A stretch of DNA of 64,000 nt from Kitagawia praeruptora (GCA_037693485.1 CM075348.1:125375609-125439608); one strand, 5' to 3'. Positions 38,164 to 48,845 are shown, numbered from the stretch's first letter. A program made the numbers and translations. Notes: generated by a model from the sequence alone, not told the origin.

Positions 38164-39009
38164 TTGTGTAGAAGAGAGAAAAGAAATTGAAGGTTGAAGA
38201 AGAAATTTGGCTTTTCGTAGCTAGGGTTTCAGGGGTTTAGAGAGTGTAGATGCTTGAGAAATCGAATGAAATGAATCGAATAGATGTGAAATTGTATAAG
38301 TATGAAGTACTTGAATTGTCGATTAGCAGAAAGTTTTGTATCGACAAGTCAGGCATTCGAGAAGTAGAAAACAACTATTCGAGAAGTCAAGAAAGGCTTA
38401 ATCGATAACTCAAGCAGATAGAAACTCACAGCTGGCAGTTATCTAACTTAGAAATAATTCTAAATTAAATAAAATATGTTTTTTATGAGCGAATTAAACT
38501 TTTTAGACAAAAGTCCAAAATCGGTTAAAATTCAGCGAGAATTCAGCATTTTCAAATGATTCGAGAACTCAAATATAGTGTTCGAGGACTCAATCATTCG
38601 AGAACTCAGTTACTATATTCGAGAAGTCAAGAATACCTCTATTCGATATCTCAGAAAGACTCTATTCGAGAACTCAAGAGTACTCTAATGAGACTTATTA
38701 GAGATGTCGAATAGTGAATCATTCGAGAAGTCTGACTTATCGAGCTATACTCATCACTCATAAAAATTTGATTTTCACTATCTTTTAAAATTTACCAGAC
38801 ATATTCATTGAAGAATATCCTAGCAAATTAAATAGTGATTTTCTCAAAATTTCATAGAAATTTTAAGTTAATTGAAATATGATTTTCAACATATGCAACA
38901 GATTTGAAATATTTATAAATCATATTTCAGCCAACACTTACTCCAAAAATATTGAGAATTTAGATAAAGTAAGTGTTTACTGCTGCAACAATCTAGATGG
39001 TGTATTCAC
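38164..39009 (-). promoter_or_regulatory. Copia-B pol to extra-ORF spacer with TTCGAGAA cluster
   Basis: About 850 bp of noncoding sequence. It contains seven TTCGAGAA octamers, at 38356, 38378, 38560, 38597, 38618, 38665 and 38722, mostly in the longer form ATTCGAGAAGTC or ATTCGAGAACTC, alongside variants such as ATTCGATATC. TTCnnGAA is the core of a heat-shock element. Regulatory function is inferred only from the motif and its density; the repeats could also be a degenerate satellite. Confidence 0.45.
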
Positions 39010-40758
39010 TTAGCCAGAATCTGAAGAATTCAGCATTCCAATCTCACTTACCAACCTTCTGAAGGTGGCTTCATCTAATGGCTTAGTGAATATATCAGCT
39101 AGTTGTTTATCTGTAGAGACATAATGCAACTCAATGGTTCCATTAGTTGCATGTTCTCTTATGAAATGATATCTGATGTCAATGTGCTTTGTTCTAGAAT
39201 GATTGACAGGATTGGCAACTATAGAGATTGCACTTGTGTTGTCACACATGATTGGAATTCTTTCCAACACAAGTCCATAATCTCTAAGTTGATTTCTAAT
39301 CCAAAGCACTTGAGCACAGCAACTTCCAGCAGCTATGTATTCAGCCTCAGCTGTAGAAGTTGACACAGATTGTTGCTTCTTGCTATACCAAGAAACTAAC
39401 CTTTGTCCAAGAAACTGGAAGCTTCCTGAGGTGCTTTTCCTATCCACTCTGCATCCAGCATAATCAGCATCAGAATAACCAACCAGATTGAACCCTGTAT
39501 CCTTAGGATACCATAATCCCAAGTTTGGAGTGCCCTTTAGATATCTAAAGATCCTTTCTATTGCAATCAAATGTGATTCCTTTGGATTTGATTGAAACCT
39601 TGTACACAAGCATGTAGCAAACATGATGTCTGGTCTACTTGCAGTGAGGTAGAGTAGAGAACCAACCATGCCTCTGTAGACTAAGATATCTACTCTCTTG
39701 CCTTTAGCATCTTCATCCAGTTTAGTGGCAGTGGCCATGGGTGTCTTGGCAGGTGAACAATCTTCCAAGTCAAACTTCTTCAATAAATCCTTGATGTACT
39801 TGGTTTGACTGATAAAGATACCATCCTTCCTTTGACTGACTTGCAACCCTAGAAAGAATGTCAACTCTCCCATCATACTCATCTCATATCTGCTCTGCAT
39901 GAGTTTAGAGAATTTCTCACACAGCTTCTCATTTGTAGAGCCAAAAATGATATCATCCACATAAATTTGGACTAGGATAATATCATCACCATGCTTCTTG
40001 TAAAACAGTTTCTTGTCCAATGTGCCTCTAGTGAATTGATTCTGAAGAAGAAATTGTGATAAAGTATCATACCATGCTCTTGGAGCTTGCTTAAGTCCAT
40101 ACAATGCCTTAAGCAATCTGTAGACAAATTTTGGGAAATGTGGATCCTCAAAGCCAGGTGGTTGTTGCACATAAACCTCTTCTTCCAACTCTCCATTTAG
40201 AAATGCACTCTTGACATCCATTTGATAAACTTTAAAGTTTGAATGAGCAGCAAATGCCAAGAATATTCTGATGGCTTCCAATCTAGCAACAGGGGCAAAT
40301 GTCTCATCATAATCAATGCCTTCCTGTTGAGAGTATCCTTTTGCAACCAGCCTTGCTTTGTTTCTTATTATTACACCATCTTCATCCATCTTATTCTTCA
40401 GAACCCATTTTGTTCCAACAATGGTTCTATTCTTTGGTGCAGGCACAAGTTCCCATACTTTGTTTCTTTCAAATTGATTCAGCTCCTCTTGCATGGCAAT
40501 AATCCAATCTGGATCCAACAGTGCATCATCAAGTTTCTTAGGCTCAACTTGTGATAGAAAACATCCATAGAGGCACTCATTTTGAGTTGCTCTCCTAGTC
40601 CTTACTCCTGCATTAGGATCTCCAATGATTTGTTCTGCAGTGTGTGATCTATCCCATTTCCTCGAGTGTTCAGCCTGACTTCTCATTCTTGATGTTGCTT
40701 CATCATCCACATCATGGTCATCCTCATTTCCTCCCCCTGTGAAGTTGCCATTACTCAC
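39010..40758 (-). CDS. Copia-B reverse transcriptase-RNase H
   Basis: An open frame of about 580 codons with no internal stop. RT begins near VWELVPAPKNRTIVG, continues with YDETFAPVARLEA and carries the YVDD active site at 39963-39952. RNase H follows with GYSDADYAGCRVDRKS, STSTAEAEYIAA and HIDIRYHFIREH, ending TKPLDEATFRRLVSEIGMLN. It lies in the same frame as the integrase segment upstream, separated only by a TGA at 40783-40785, so the frame physically starts in the preceding segment; the apparent start at 40758 is not a biological one. Confidence 0.9.
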   Translation of the reverse strand: MSNGNFTGGGNEDDHDVDDEATSRMRSQAEHSRKWDRSHTAEQIIGDPNAGVRTRRATQNECLYGCFLSQVEPKKLDDALLDPDWIIAMQEELNQFERNKVWELVPAPKNRTIVGTKWVLKNKMDEDGVIIRNKARLVAKGYSQQEGIDYDETFAPVARLEAIRIFLAFAAHSNFKVYQMDVKSAFLNGELEEEVYVQQPPGFEDPHFPKFVYRLLKALYGLKQAPRAWYDTLSQFLLQNQFTRGTLDKKLFYKKHGDDIILVQIYVDDIIFGSTNEKLCEKFSKLMQSRYEMSMMGELTFFLGLQVSQRKDGIFISQTKYIKDLLKKFDLEDCSPAKTPMATATKLDEDAKGKRVDILVYRGMVGSLLYLTASRPDIMFATCLCTRFQSNPKESHLIAIERIFRYLKGTPNLGLWYPKDTGFNLVGYSDADYAGCRVDRKSTSGSFQFLGQRLVSWYSKKQQSVSTSTAEAEYIAAGSCCAQVLWIRNQLRDYGLVLERIPIMCDNTSAISIVANPVNHSRTKHIDIRYHFIREHATNGTIELHYVSTDKQLADIFTKPLDEATFRRLVSEIGMLNSSDSG

Positions 40759-40782
40759 AAGTGTGTCTTGGATGCTTGTTTC

Positions 40783-42282
40783 TCAACTATCGATTGGCAC
40801 AAATTCTTCTCTTGTATCATTAATCACTTGAGTTTGTTGAACTTGAGTTTCAACTCCAGTTTCAATCTCTTCATCAGAATCATCTAGATTATCAAACTTC
40901 AATGGATCTTTGTCTTCATCATTGGCTTCTTCTAGTCCAGGTAGTTTGCTGTCATCAAATGTTACATCTGTGCTTTCCATAACTTTCTTTTGACTGATGA
41001 CATAAAGCTTGTATGCAATTCTTTCCATAGAGTAGCCAAGAAAAATTCCTTCAAATGCTTTTGCATCAAACTTTCCAATATATTCAGAATTATCCTTTAG
41101 TACAAAGCATTTGCTTCCAAAAGTATGAACATACTTTAGAGTAGGCTTCTTTCCAGTCATCAAGTTGTAAGGTGTCTTTCCAGTGTTTTTGTTGATGAGG
41201 GTCCTGTTCTGGATATAGCATGCAGTGCTCATAGCCTCAGCCCAAAAACATGTAGGCATTTTTGCATCAAGTAAAATTGTTCTAGCAGCCTCAATTAGAG
41301 TTCTATTCTTTCTCTCAACAACTCCATTTTGTTGTGGAGTCCTTGGAGCTGAGAATTGCTGAGAAATGCCATTCTCTTTGCAGAATGCTTCAAGTGTGGC
41401 ATTTCTGAACTCTGTTCCATTATCACTCCTCAGTGCAATCACACTTGCATCGTTTGCCTTTGCTTCCTTGTCAACTTTCTTTATATGCTCAATAATTACT
41501 TGTGGAGCCTCATCTTTTGATGCCAGAAATTCCACCCATGTATACCTTGAAAAATTATCAACCATTACCAGGGCATACTTCTTTCTTCCAAGTGACATTA
41601 TGTTGACAGGCCCAAACAAATCTATATGGATGAGTTGTAATGGCTTGGTTACTGATGTCACTGTATTTGACTTGTGGCTTGATCTTTTCATTTTTCCTTT
41701 TTGACAAGCCTCACACACTCCTTCTTGGCAGAATTCAAGTGTGGGCATGCCTCTCACTAACTCTCTTTTGACTAGAGAATTAATGGCCTTGAAGTTCAGG
41801 TGTGATAGTTTCTTATGCCACAGCCAACAATCTTCATTTGATGCTTTTGAGTAAAAGCAACAAATTTTGTCCTTGTTTGCAGAGTCCATATTGGCTACAA
41901 AAATGCTTCCCTTCCTTACTCCAGATAGAGTAAAATCACCAGTCTTCTTGTGGGTGATCAAACATTCATCTTTGTCAAAATTCACTTTGAATCCTCTATC
42001 AGTAAACTGACCAACACTTAGCAGATTATGCTTGAGCCCCTTGACTAGTGCTACATCTTCAATGATGACATTTCCAACTTTCAGCTTGCCATATCCCAAT
42101 GTGTTACCCATGCTGTCATCTCCAAAAGCAACCATTGGGCCAGCCTTTTCCTCATACTGTGATAGCAGGGCCATATCACCAGTCATATGATTTGAGCATC
42201 CACTGTCCAAAATCCACATGACCTTCTTTTCACTTTCTTTGCCCTGCAAACACAAAGGTATTACTTTTCCTTTGGTACCCAA
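40783..42282 (-). pseudogene. Copia-B protease-integrase
   Basis: Protease D-S-G lies at about residues 26-28 (WILDSGCSNHM). The pre-integrase zinc region has WHKKLSHLNF and CEACQKGK. The integrase has Asp in HIDLFGPVN, Asp in RSDNGTEF and Glu in NGVVERKN, a complete triad. A premature TGA at 40783-40785 ends the frame before RT. At the 5' side it overlaps the previous segment by about 22 bp in another frame, so a frameshift lies near 42270, just after PKLVWVP. Confidence 0.88.
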
Positions 42283-43415
42283 ACAAGTTTGGGTCCATGT
42301 GACTTAGAGAAAGTTTTATCATAAACAGCATGCTTGTCAACTTTCTTAGTGTTAGTCTTCTTGTCACTGTTGGAAGTCTTAGAACCTGAGGTTTCAGACT
42401 TAGGTGACAAAGGTACCTTCCTAGCTTTAGGAGGACTTGAAGACTTTGACCTTGTGTAGTGTGTGTGAGAATTGTGACTGATACAACCATCAATGAATTG
42501 CCTTCTTAAATTAAAACAACTAGTCATAACATTCATATTGCATGGCATACAGTCAAATTTATCACATAAAGGTGCATCTCTATGACTTAGAGGCACAGAA
42601 CAATCATAAAAAGGTTTAGGCACACTACCAACAGGTTTCTTGCATGCATGAGTTAAATGATTGGTACTGAAACAGTTCTGACAAGTTTTCCTAGGGGCAT
42701 TAGGCATATAAGCATAATTGTTATCCTTGTTAATCCCTAACTTGCCATTTCTGTTCTGTTTCTTCTTAGTCACTTTCTTTTCTAATTCACTCATCCCAGC
42801 TGAGACAAACTTAACAAACTTCTTAGGTCTTGGCCTATCAACAACTGGTTTCTTGGTCTTTGACTTGACACTCTCACCCTTAGAGGATGCTTGTTGTTCA
42901 CTAGATTGTGCATCATCCTCATCATTCAACATTTGCTTGATGAGTAAGGCATCCTCATCAATTTCAAATGTTGATTCCTTAAAAATTGGATTTTCAGTTT
43001 TTCTCAAAATGTGAGGCACTTTCTCATGAACAGCTGTGTCCTCTTTAATGACAGCATAGCCTTTCCTTTGTTTGAGAGAGTCATAGTCAAGTCCAATAGC
43101 TGCTTTGGGTTTAGCTTTAATTTTCTCACAGTAGTATTGCACTAAACCAGATGATTTCTTGAAAGTTTTTAGTTTGAATTCATTCTCAGCTAATTCATCC
43201 CTAAGAGCCTTCTCTACTTGACTAGCACATAAAACCTTGTTCTGCAAATATTCAACTTCTTTCTTAAGGTTTTCTACTTGTATAGTAGTTAGCTCAAGTT
43301 CCTCATTCTTTTTGGTTAATATTTCATTTCTAGTAGACAGTTTAGCAATCTCCTCATTAGCAGCAGTCATACTAGTATGAATATTAAACATTTCAACAGA
43401 TAATTGTTCAATCAT
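42261..43415 (-). pseudogene. Copia-B gag, second segment with coiled coil and CCHC knuckle
   Basis: A 384-codon frame linking gag to protease. Residues about 10-85 are a strong heptad-type coiled coil (EEIAKLSTRNEILTKKNEEL). A second zinc knuckle of C-x2-C-x4-H-x4-C type (CQNCFSTNHLTHAC) lies near residue 245, followed by a Ser/Lys-rich stretch up to PKLVWVPKEK. The ATG overlaps the stop of the preceding gag frame as ATGA at 43412-43415. This may be a frameshift mutation in one long gag-pol frame or a genuine overlap. Copia-A lacks this segment, so its gag is shorter. Confidence 0.7.
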
Positions 43416-44773
43416 GCATTGTACTCAGAAACAGACATGTCTATAGTAGTGAGAGATGGTACCTGAGAGTCAGATGAAGATGAGTCATCCTTGGAGTTGG
43501 CCATCAAGGCATAGTTGCAGAATTCTTGTTCCTCTTCATCACTCTCAGAATCATCCCAACACTTCCCTTCAGCTATGTAGGCCTTACCATGTGTCTGCTT
43601 TTTCAGAAGGGCCTCATACTTAGCTTCGAGCTCAAGATAATCTCTATCCTTCTTTTTAGGCTTCTTGCATTCACTGGCAAAATGCCCTAAGTCATTGCAT
43701 CTATAGCACCTTACAGATGACCTATCCACATAACTGGTTTTGAACTTATTTCTGTTTGGTTTCACAGGTGCCTTGTTCTTGTTGGCTGAATGGTTTTGAG
43801 TTTTGGGTTTGAAGGGTTGATTTCTTTTAAATCTGATGTTTGGAAATTTTCTGGCCATGAAAGCATATGAAGTATTTTCCATCCCATCAAGTTCTTCCAG
43901 AGTGTAAAACTCTTCTTCTTTTTCCTCATTTTCCTCAACAGGTTCACTCACCCCAGCTTCAGTTTCTTCATCATCTGCCACCTCCTCTATCCTTAGTTGG
44001 CTTGTAGATGCTTCTAGGTCCAGAATGGATTTGTTGACAATCAAGGCACATGATGTGTTTATCATCCTACCTTGGTTGGCTTGGATAGCCCTTTTCTGAA
44101 GCAACTCAAGTTCATGAGTCTTTAGGACTCCATAGAGCACATCATAGGTGACTTTGTTCAAATCTCTCTCTCTTAGAGAAATGACTCTTTGCTCTAGATG
44201 ATTTGGTGAAGACAGCAGAAATTTCATATTTAACTCCTTGGTGCTGTAAACCTTTCCATTCATCTGCAACTCAGTAACTAGCTTGTGAAACCTTTCAAAC
44301 ATTTCAGTGATGCTTTCCTTGGGCTGTGCCATGAAAGCTTCATACTGTGTGACCAGTATCTGTTTCCTGTTTTCCTTAACCTCATCAGTCCCTTCACACA
44401 ACACCTCAATGTGATCCCACATCTCTTTAGCAGACGTGCATGATGCAATGTTTGCAAACATTGACATGTCCATGGAATCAATGATAAGCAACATGAGGTG
44501 GCTGTCAAGAGCAACCTTCTCCCTTTCTGACTCTGTCCACTTTGATGGATCCTTGGCCTCATAAGATCTTGGGATAGTTGTGGTTCCAACAGTCTTCTCT
44601 GGTATCTCTTGTTGTGGAACAAAAGGACCATTCTTGAGAATCTCAGGATACAAGGGATGAGAGGCTTTAATGAACAACATCATCTTTATCTTCCAGAGGT
44701 TGAAGTTTTCTTTGTCAAACTTAGGGACCTTCATCGTTCCTGTAGTCTTTGGTGTATTCGAACTCATGATCAT
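43412..44773 (-). CDS. Copia-B gag, N-terminal segment
   Basis: 453 codons from ATG at 44773, about 40 bp after the LTR. The capsid region (UBN2/retrotran_gag type) spans residues 20-230: VPKFDKENFNLWKIKM, then AKEMWDHIEVLCEGT and ESITEMFERFHKLVTELQMNG. An acidic linker follows, and then the zinc knuckle CYRCNDLGHFASEC near residue 355. The protein would form the virus-like particle in the cytoplasm. It closes with TGA overlapping the next frame. Confidence 0.88.
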   Translation of the reverse strand: MIMSSNTPKTTGTMKVPKFDKENFNLWKIKMMLFIKASHPLYPEILKNGPFVPQQEIPEKTVGTTTIPRSYEAKDPSKWTESEREKVALDSHLMLLIIDSMDMSMFANIASCTSAKEMWDHIEVLCEGTDEVKENRKQILVTQYEAFMAQPKESITEMFERFHKLVTELQMNGKVYSTKELNMKFLLSSPNHLEQRVISLRERDLNKVTYDVLYGVLKTHELELLQKRAIQANQGRMINTSCALIVNKSILDLEASTSQLRIEEVADDEETEAGVSEPVEENEEKEEEFYTLEELDGMENTSYAFMARKFPNIRFKRNQPFKPKTQNHSANKNKAPVKPNRNKFKTSYVDRSSVRCYRCNDLGHFASECKKPKKKDRDYLELEAKYEALLKKQTHGKAYIAEGKCWDDSESDEEEQEFCNYALMANSKDDSSSSDSQVPSLTTIDMSVSEYNA

Positions 44774-44798
44774 TTTTCTGTTTTTGAATAAACAGCCC

Positions 44799-44810
44799 GC
44801 TCTGATAGCA
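44799..44810 (-). other. Primer binding site of copia-B
   Basis: On the minus strand TGCTATCAGAGC lies two bases from the LTR. It matches the initiator Met tRNA complement (TGGTATCAGAGC) with one mismatch. Confidence 0.8.
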
Positions 44811-44812
44811 CT

Positions 44813-46102
44813 TGTTGAGTATTGAATACGGTAAAAGAATACAGAGGGGGGGGTGAATGGATTCTTGAACTTTTCTTTGATTAAGTCTATGTAGCAGATA
44901 AGTGCCTATGTGTGTAGAAGTGAAGGTGCGGATAAAGAAACAACACAAGACACAATATCACTTTAATCTAATGTATTATTAGATAAAGGTTGCTACAATC
45001 TGTGAATACAAATGGTAGTATTCTCAGCTTCGTTTTTCTCAGAGAGATATAGCTTACAGTGTATGAAAAACTTGACTCACAAAAGTTACTAAGTTATGAA
45101 GTGAGGCTGTGTCCTTATAGAACATGGATACAGCCTACTTACTGCAAATAAGGTAGCTAAACAAATTACTTTCTAGTCTGTCTATCCTTTTTGAGTAAGT
45201 GTCCAAACGGTTACAGATTTGACTTTGCAAAGCCTGTTTAGATCCACTTCTTTAGCTCCTTGTCTCTTCTATATCTCTCCAAGCTTCCTTGTAGGCTTTC
45301 CAGAGCACGTTAAAGATTGTGGTCCATAAAGTGCATTGGCTTGTTGCAGGTTTCTGACTTGTACAATTTCTTCAGTATTTGTCTCCAAGAATGTATTCGA
45401 GAAGTGACTAAGTAAGTGATTCGAGAACTAGAATTGACTTGATCGATAACTCTAAGTTCTCGAATACTGTTATATTGACATATCGAACCACTTCTCGAAT
45501 AGCTCTTTTTCACCAGGATTCCTTGAGTTGTCGAATAGAACATTTGACTTATCGAATCCTCGAGATATCGAATAGCTTTCTGAGTCCTTGAGATATCGAA
45601 TGGAACTTTGACTTGTTGACTCTTTGAGAACTCGAATACCATCTTGACTTGTTGACTTCTTGAGTTCTCGAATAGAGTAGTAGACATATCGAATCCCTGA
45701 GATATCGAATGAGATATCGAACAGTGTATTCAGAGATATCGAATAGTGTCTTGAGATATCGAATCCCTGACTTCTCGAATGCTGGACTTCTCGAATAGAC
45801 AAATATACTTCTCGAATTGGTACTTAGGCAAATTCTTCATTTCTTCAAATCCCAACTGTGATTATTTGATAGTCTTTAACTCCTTGCTTGAGGCATGAAC
45901 CTTGGAACTTCTTTCAAGCATTATTCTAGACTCTATTTGTACAATTAAACAACTAGGATTTGATGCCTACTACAAGTACAATACAAACAGAAACTCTACA
46001 ACTAGAGGTTCCCTCAGTTAAGAGGTCATGTAAGTAATGCAAAGCATTACAAACAATTAGGCTTGTTATTAGATGTGTACAGGCATGCCTCTGTAACTAA
46101 CA
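44813..46102 (-). repeat. 5' LTR of copia-B (1290 bp), intact
   Basis: It starts TGTTGAGTATT and ends TAACTAACA on the plus strand. It contains the uninterrupted version of the site where copia-A entered the other LTR. Between 45396 and 45816 there are eight TTCTCGAA/TTCGAGAA octamers (45396, 45420, 45457, 45492, 45665, 45772, 45788, 45809) and several GATATCGAAT units. Confidence 0.94.
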
Positions 46103-46269
46103 TAACTCCTCCAAATCCAACATCTAACACATATACCAAACCCTACACCATGTGGTCATCATACAAAAAATGGTTACAAGCACTCACAACACTTCCATAT
46201 TCAATCAAATCACTTATAAACACACACATCATCATGATTTCACCACTTATACCACTACGTCAAAAAAGG

Positions 46270-47100
46270 GCTTTAGTCACATCAAAAAACTGTGACGGTA
46301 TGGTTTTGGTCACACTTATTTTTTTCACATGCAATGTCACCAAAGCTTCCACTACCATAGACACGATATAGCCACACTTTTTCTTAGTAGCTGTATTGAC
46401 TTATAGAGTGGCTAAAGGCTTTTAATATTTGATGCTGGGAGCAAGCATTCTAGCCTGCTTACTGTAATTAAAAGGGGTATACCGTTACAGCAGGAATTAA
46501 AAATGTGGCTAAAATTTTTCAAAAGCTACATTTATTTGATTTATGGCCACATTTTGAAGATAATATCGTGACCAAATTGATATTTTTATTGGCAAGTTTT
46601 TGCTAATTAGTGTATATAAAGGACGTCAACTATTACACTTCTTTTTTATGTAATGTCTAGCTAAAGCACCATAACTGTTATACTTTCTTTATATATTCGT
46701 GTCTGTTTTGATTATATTGTAACATGTATGTGTCCTAATTGTGACTTAAATGCTTTTACAGACATTAATTATAATGTTGTAATATGTAGTGTGGCTGAAG
46801 GTTAATGACAATTACACGAGTTTTTAATAATAAGTGTTAGTAAAGGACATCAACTATTACACTGAACATTTTAAGAAATGTGTAGCCAAAATCCAAACAC
46901 AATTAATACCAAAAATCAAAACACATTCCAAAATGGGAACACAATGCAATTCTAAAATTCAAACACTTAGCCATACATAATCCATCACCAAACTAAATAG
47001 CAACATAATTAATGTAATAGCTAAAACCAATCCATACATAATCCATCACCAAACTAAAACAAAAAACTTCAATTAGAACAAAAGTATGATCCGCATGTCT
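46270..47100. other. CACTA left subterminal region
   Basis: Noncoding, with repeated GTGGCTAAA/TGTGACCA-type motifs (for example near 46299, 46310, 46410, 46505 and 46790), presumed transposase-binding sites. The mirror region is about 54530-54970. Confidence 0.6.
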
Positions 47101-47492
47101 AAAACAGGAACTCTAAGGCTATATTTGTTTACAAAACATTCTGACAGAATTTTATAGCTTCTTTATGAACTATCCGCATGTCTTCCAAATAACTTAACTG
47201 TTAGATATTGATAAAGGCAACCCAGATTTTGTAAAAATGAGTATTCAAAGAAACTTTATGGTCCAATTTCCTTGATATGGGTTGAAAGAAACAAGTGGAT
47301 GCACTCTTCGTGATCGTGACATTCCCATTCATGTAGAAGGCGCCATACTGAAAATTATAAAAAAACAACATTAGTTCCAAACAGAAAACATGTCTACATT
47401 TTGAAAGCATACAAGTTGTGAAGAACGTGAACTACTTGGCCTCGAAATTTACAGGAAATAACAATTTAGTAGTAATTGTAATACACTAATAC

Positions 47493-47699
47493 TCACTTTC
47501 CATTCTGCTCATGGAATATTTGTGCAGATGATTTAGTAAACATTTCTTGTTTTGGCCTCATAATAATTTCAGGTCCTTGCATATGACTCTTGACCTCCAT
47601 CTCCTGTTTGGGCTTAAAAAGAATCCATGTATCTTCATTTTTCACAGTATCAACAAATTCCGCTTCAAGTGGAGGAGACACAACCTCACATTTTGTCAC
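47493..47699 (-). pseudogene. Exon-like fragment of unknown gene inside CACTA
   Basis: An open stretch of 68 codons followed by a donor-like GTGAGT at about 47497. It has an internal repeat: FKPKQEMEVKS and RPKQEMFTKS. I do not recognise the parent gene. It lies downstream of the GAPA fragment on the same strand. A further exon-like stretch follows a TTTTCAG acceptor near 47350, also unrecognised. Confidence 0.4.
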
Positions 47700-47830
47700 T
47701 ATTAGTTACCTGGATAGGAGTGGGAATTGAGTGAGAGTTGATTTTGTTGTTGGATCAAATCCCTCCATTTTTACAATTAATGTACTATTTTGATTACTCC
47801 TTACAATGTCACTTAAGAGAAGAGACTTAC

Positions 47831-48209
47831 AACAGAGGTCTGGAAAGCAACAAGAGAGAGCAAGTCATCAGATGTTCTATTATTAAATGGAAGCGAAGCA
47901 GATGAACGCAGCCCCTCGAATTCTGAGAATCCTTTGTTCACCTGTACATTGATCAATAACTTGCATTATTAATTTGTTATGTATATATGAAATGTGTAGT
48001 CATAAATGTATATATTTTACTAGATACCAGCTCACTAGCAATTTTTCTGGTCCTGTCTAGCTATTTTTGAAATAGTACTAAGTGCTCTGTAATAACATAC
48101 TAAAGTTAAATAGTAATGATCACTATAAGTTTTTAAGGATGATTAATAGAAATGGAATGTAAGAGACCTGGAGAGATGAACTGCCCATGGAAAGAGCAGC
48201 AGAGGCCAT
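47831..48209 (-). pseudogene. GAPA: Captured chloroplast GAPA fragment, exons 1-2
   Basis: Exon 1 at 48209-48168 encodes MASAALSMGSSSLQ and ends at a GT donor. Exon 2 at 47941-47831 starts after an AG acceptor with VNKGFSEFEGLRSSASLPF, continues to SLVAFQTSV and ends at GTAAG. This is the chloroplast transit peptide region of plastid glyceraldehyde-3-phosphate dehydrogenase subunit A, the Calvin-cycle NADP-linked enzyme. The catalytic NAD-binding and active-site exons are absent, so the fragment cannot make the enzyme. It might still encode a transit peptide. Exons join in phase, which shows capture at DNA level, introns included. Confidence 0.82.
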
Positions 48210-48382
48210 GGCAAATATTTGAAGTTTGATTCATTCTTCTCTTTCTCCTTCCAAAAAGTTTGAGCAACTATTTGAAGTTACAACTGAGCAACTGTTATAA
48301 AAATTTTAATCCTACACATTAGACTGGCACTCTAAACCAAGTACATGTCCAAGTGTACATAAGTCAACCTACAACAACTGAC

Positions 48383-48772
48383 CTGTAGACCCAATTCACA
48401 AGCCTTTTTTGCAACGAGGGCTGCTCCAAGCATTACACTGGGATTTGATGTATTTGGGCAACTTGTGATAGCGGCAATCACAACACTACCATGCCTAAGT
48501 TCAAAGATATAGATGCTAATAAATGAGAGCAATTAGTACAGAACATACCTCTTTGGACCAGAAACACAGGGTTCAACTTCTTCGAGATCTAGACTCAAGT
48601 AAGATAAGTACGCTCTTTCCATTTGAGGCTACATTGGAGAGAGGACATGTATTATATAACATTACACCAGCTGAAGTAAGATTCATTGCAGCTTAAGTAT
48701 AATACAGAAACTTACCTCATTATAGTCCACAAACATTTTATTAGCACGCAGGTATACTTTTATCATTGCCAC
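48383..48772 (-). pseudogene. ACO: Captured aconitase fragment, three exon pieces
   Basis: Piece 1 (48772-48716) encodes VAMIKVYLRANKMFVDYNE, between an AG acceptor and GTAAG donor. Piece 2 (48628-48549) encodes PQMERAYLSYLSLDLEEVEP and CVSGPKR, ending at GTATG. Piece 3 (about 48502-48383) encodes ELRHGSVVIAAITSCPNTSN and PSVMLGAALVAKKACELGLQ. These are consecutive parts of plant aconitate hydratase, which isomerises citrate via a [4Fe-4S] cluster. Piece 3 includes the SCTNT motif region whose Cys ligates the cluster, here SCPNT. The exon portion normally between pieces 2 and 3 is missing, so there is an internal deletion. No product with enzyme activity is possible. Confidence 0.88.
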
Positions 48773-48845
48773 CTAATTTAAATATTGAAGTATAACAGAG
48801 CAAATAATGGTATATAAGCAACTCCATCTATGTGCAGATATATAT

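Larger units (their letters stand above)
7754..46102 (-). mobile_element. Copia-B: SIRE/Maximus-like Ty1/copia element, minus strand
   Basis: A perfect TSD TAACT lies at 7749-7753 and 46103-46107. Both LTRs start TGTTGAGTATTGAATACGG on the plus strand and end CTGTAACTAACA. The order on the minus strand is 5' LTR 44813-46102, primer site, gag, protease-integrase, RT-RNase H, extra ORF, polypurine tract and 3' LTR. With copia-A and the gypsy insertion removed the element is about 14.1 kb, within the size range of SIRE-type elements. The LTRs differ by about seven substitutions over about 1.27 kb by eye, plus a 21-bp indel, so the insertion is fairly recent. Coding regions carry several frame changes and stops. 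Confidence 0.92.

Noticed and set aside
48332..48532. Functional aconitase gene
   Set aside because: Only three partial exons remain, an exon portion is missing, and the set lies between CACTA termini, so it is a captured fragment.
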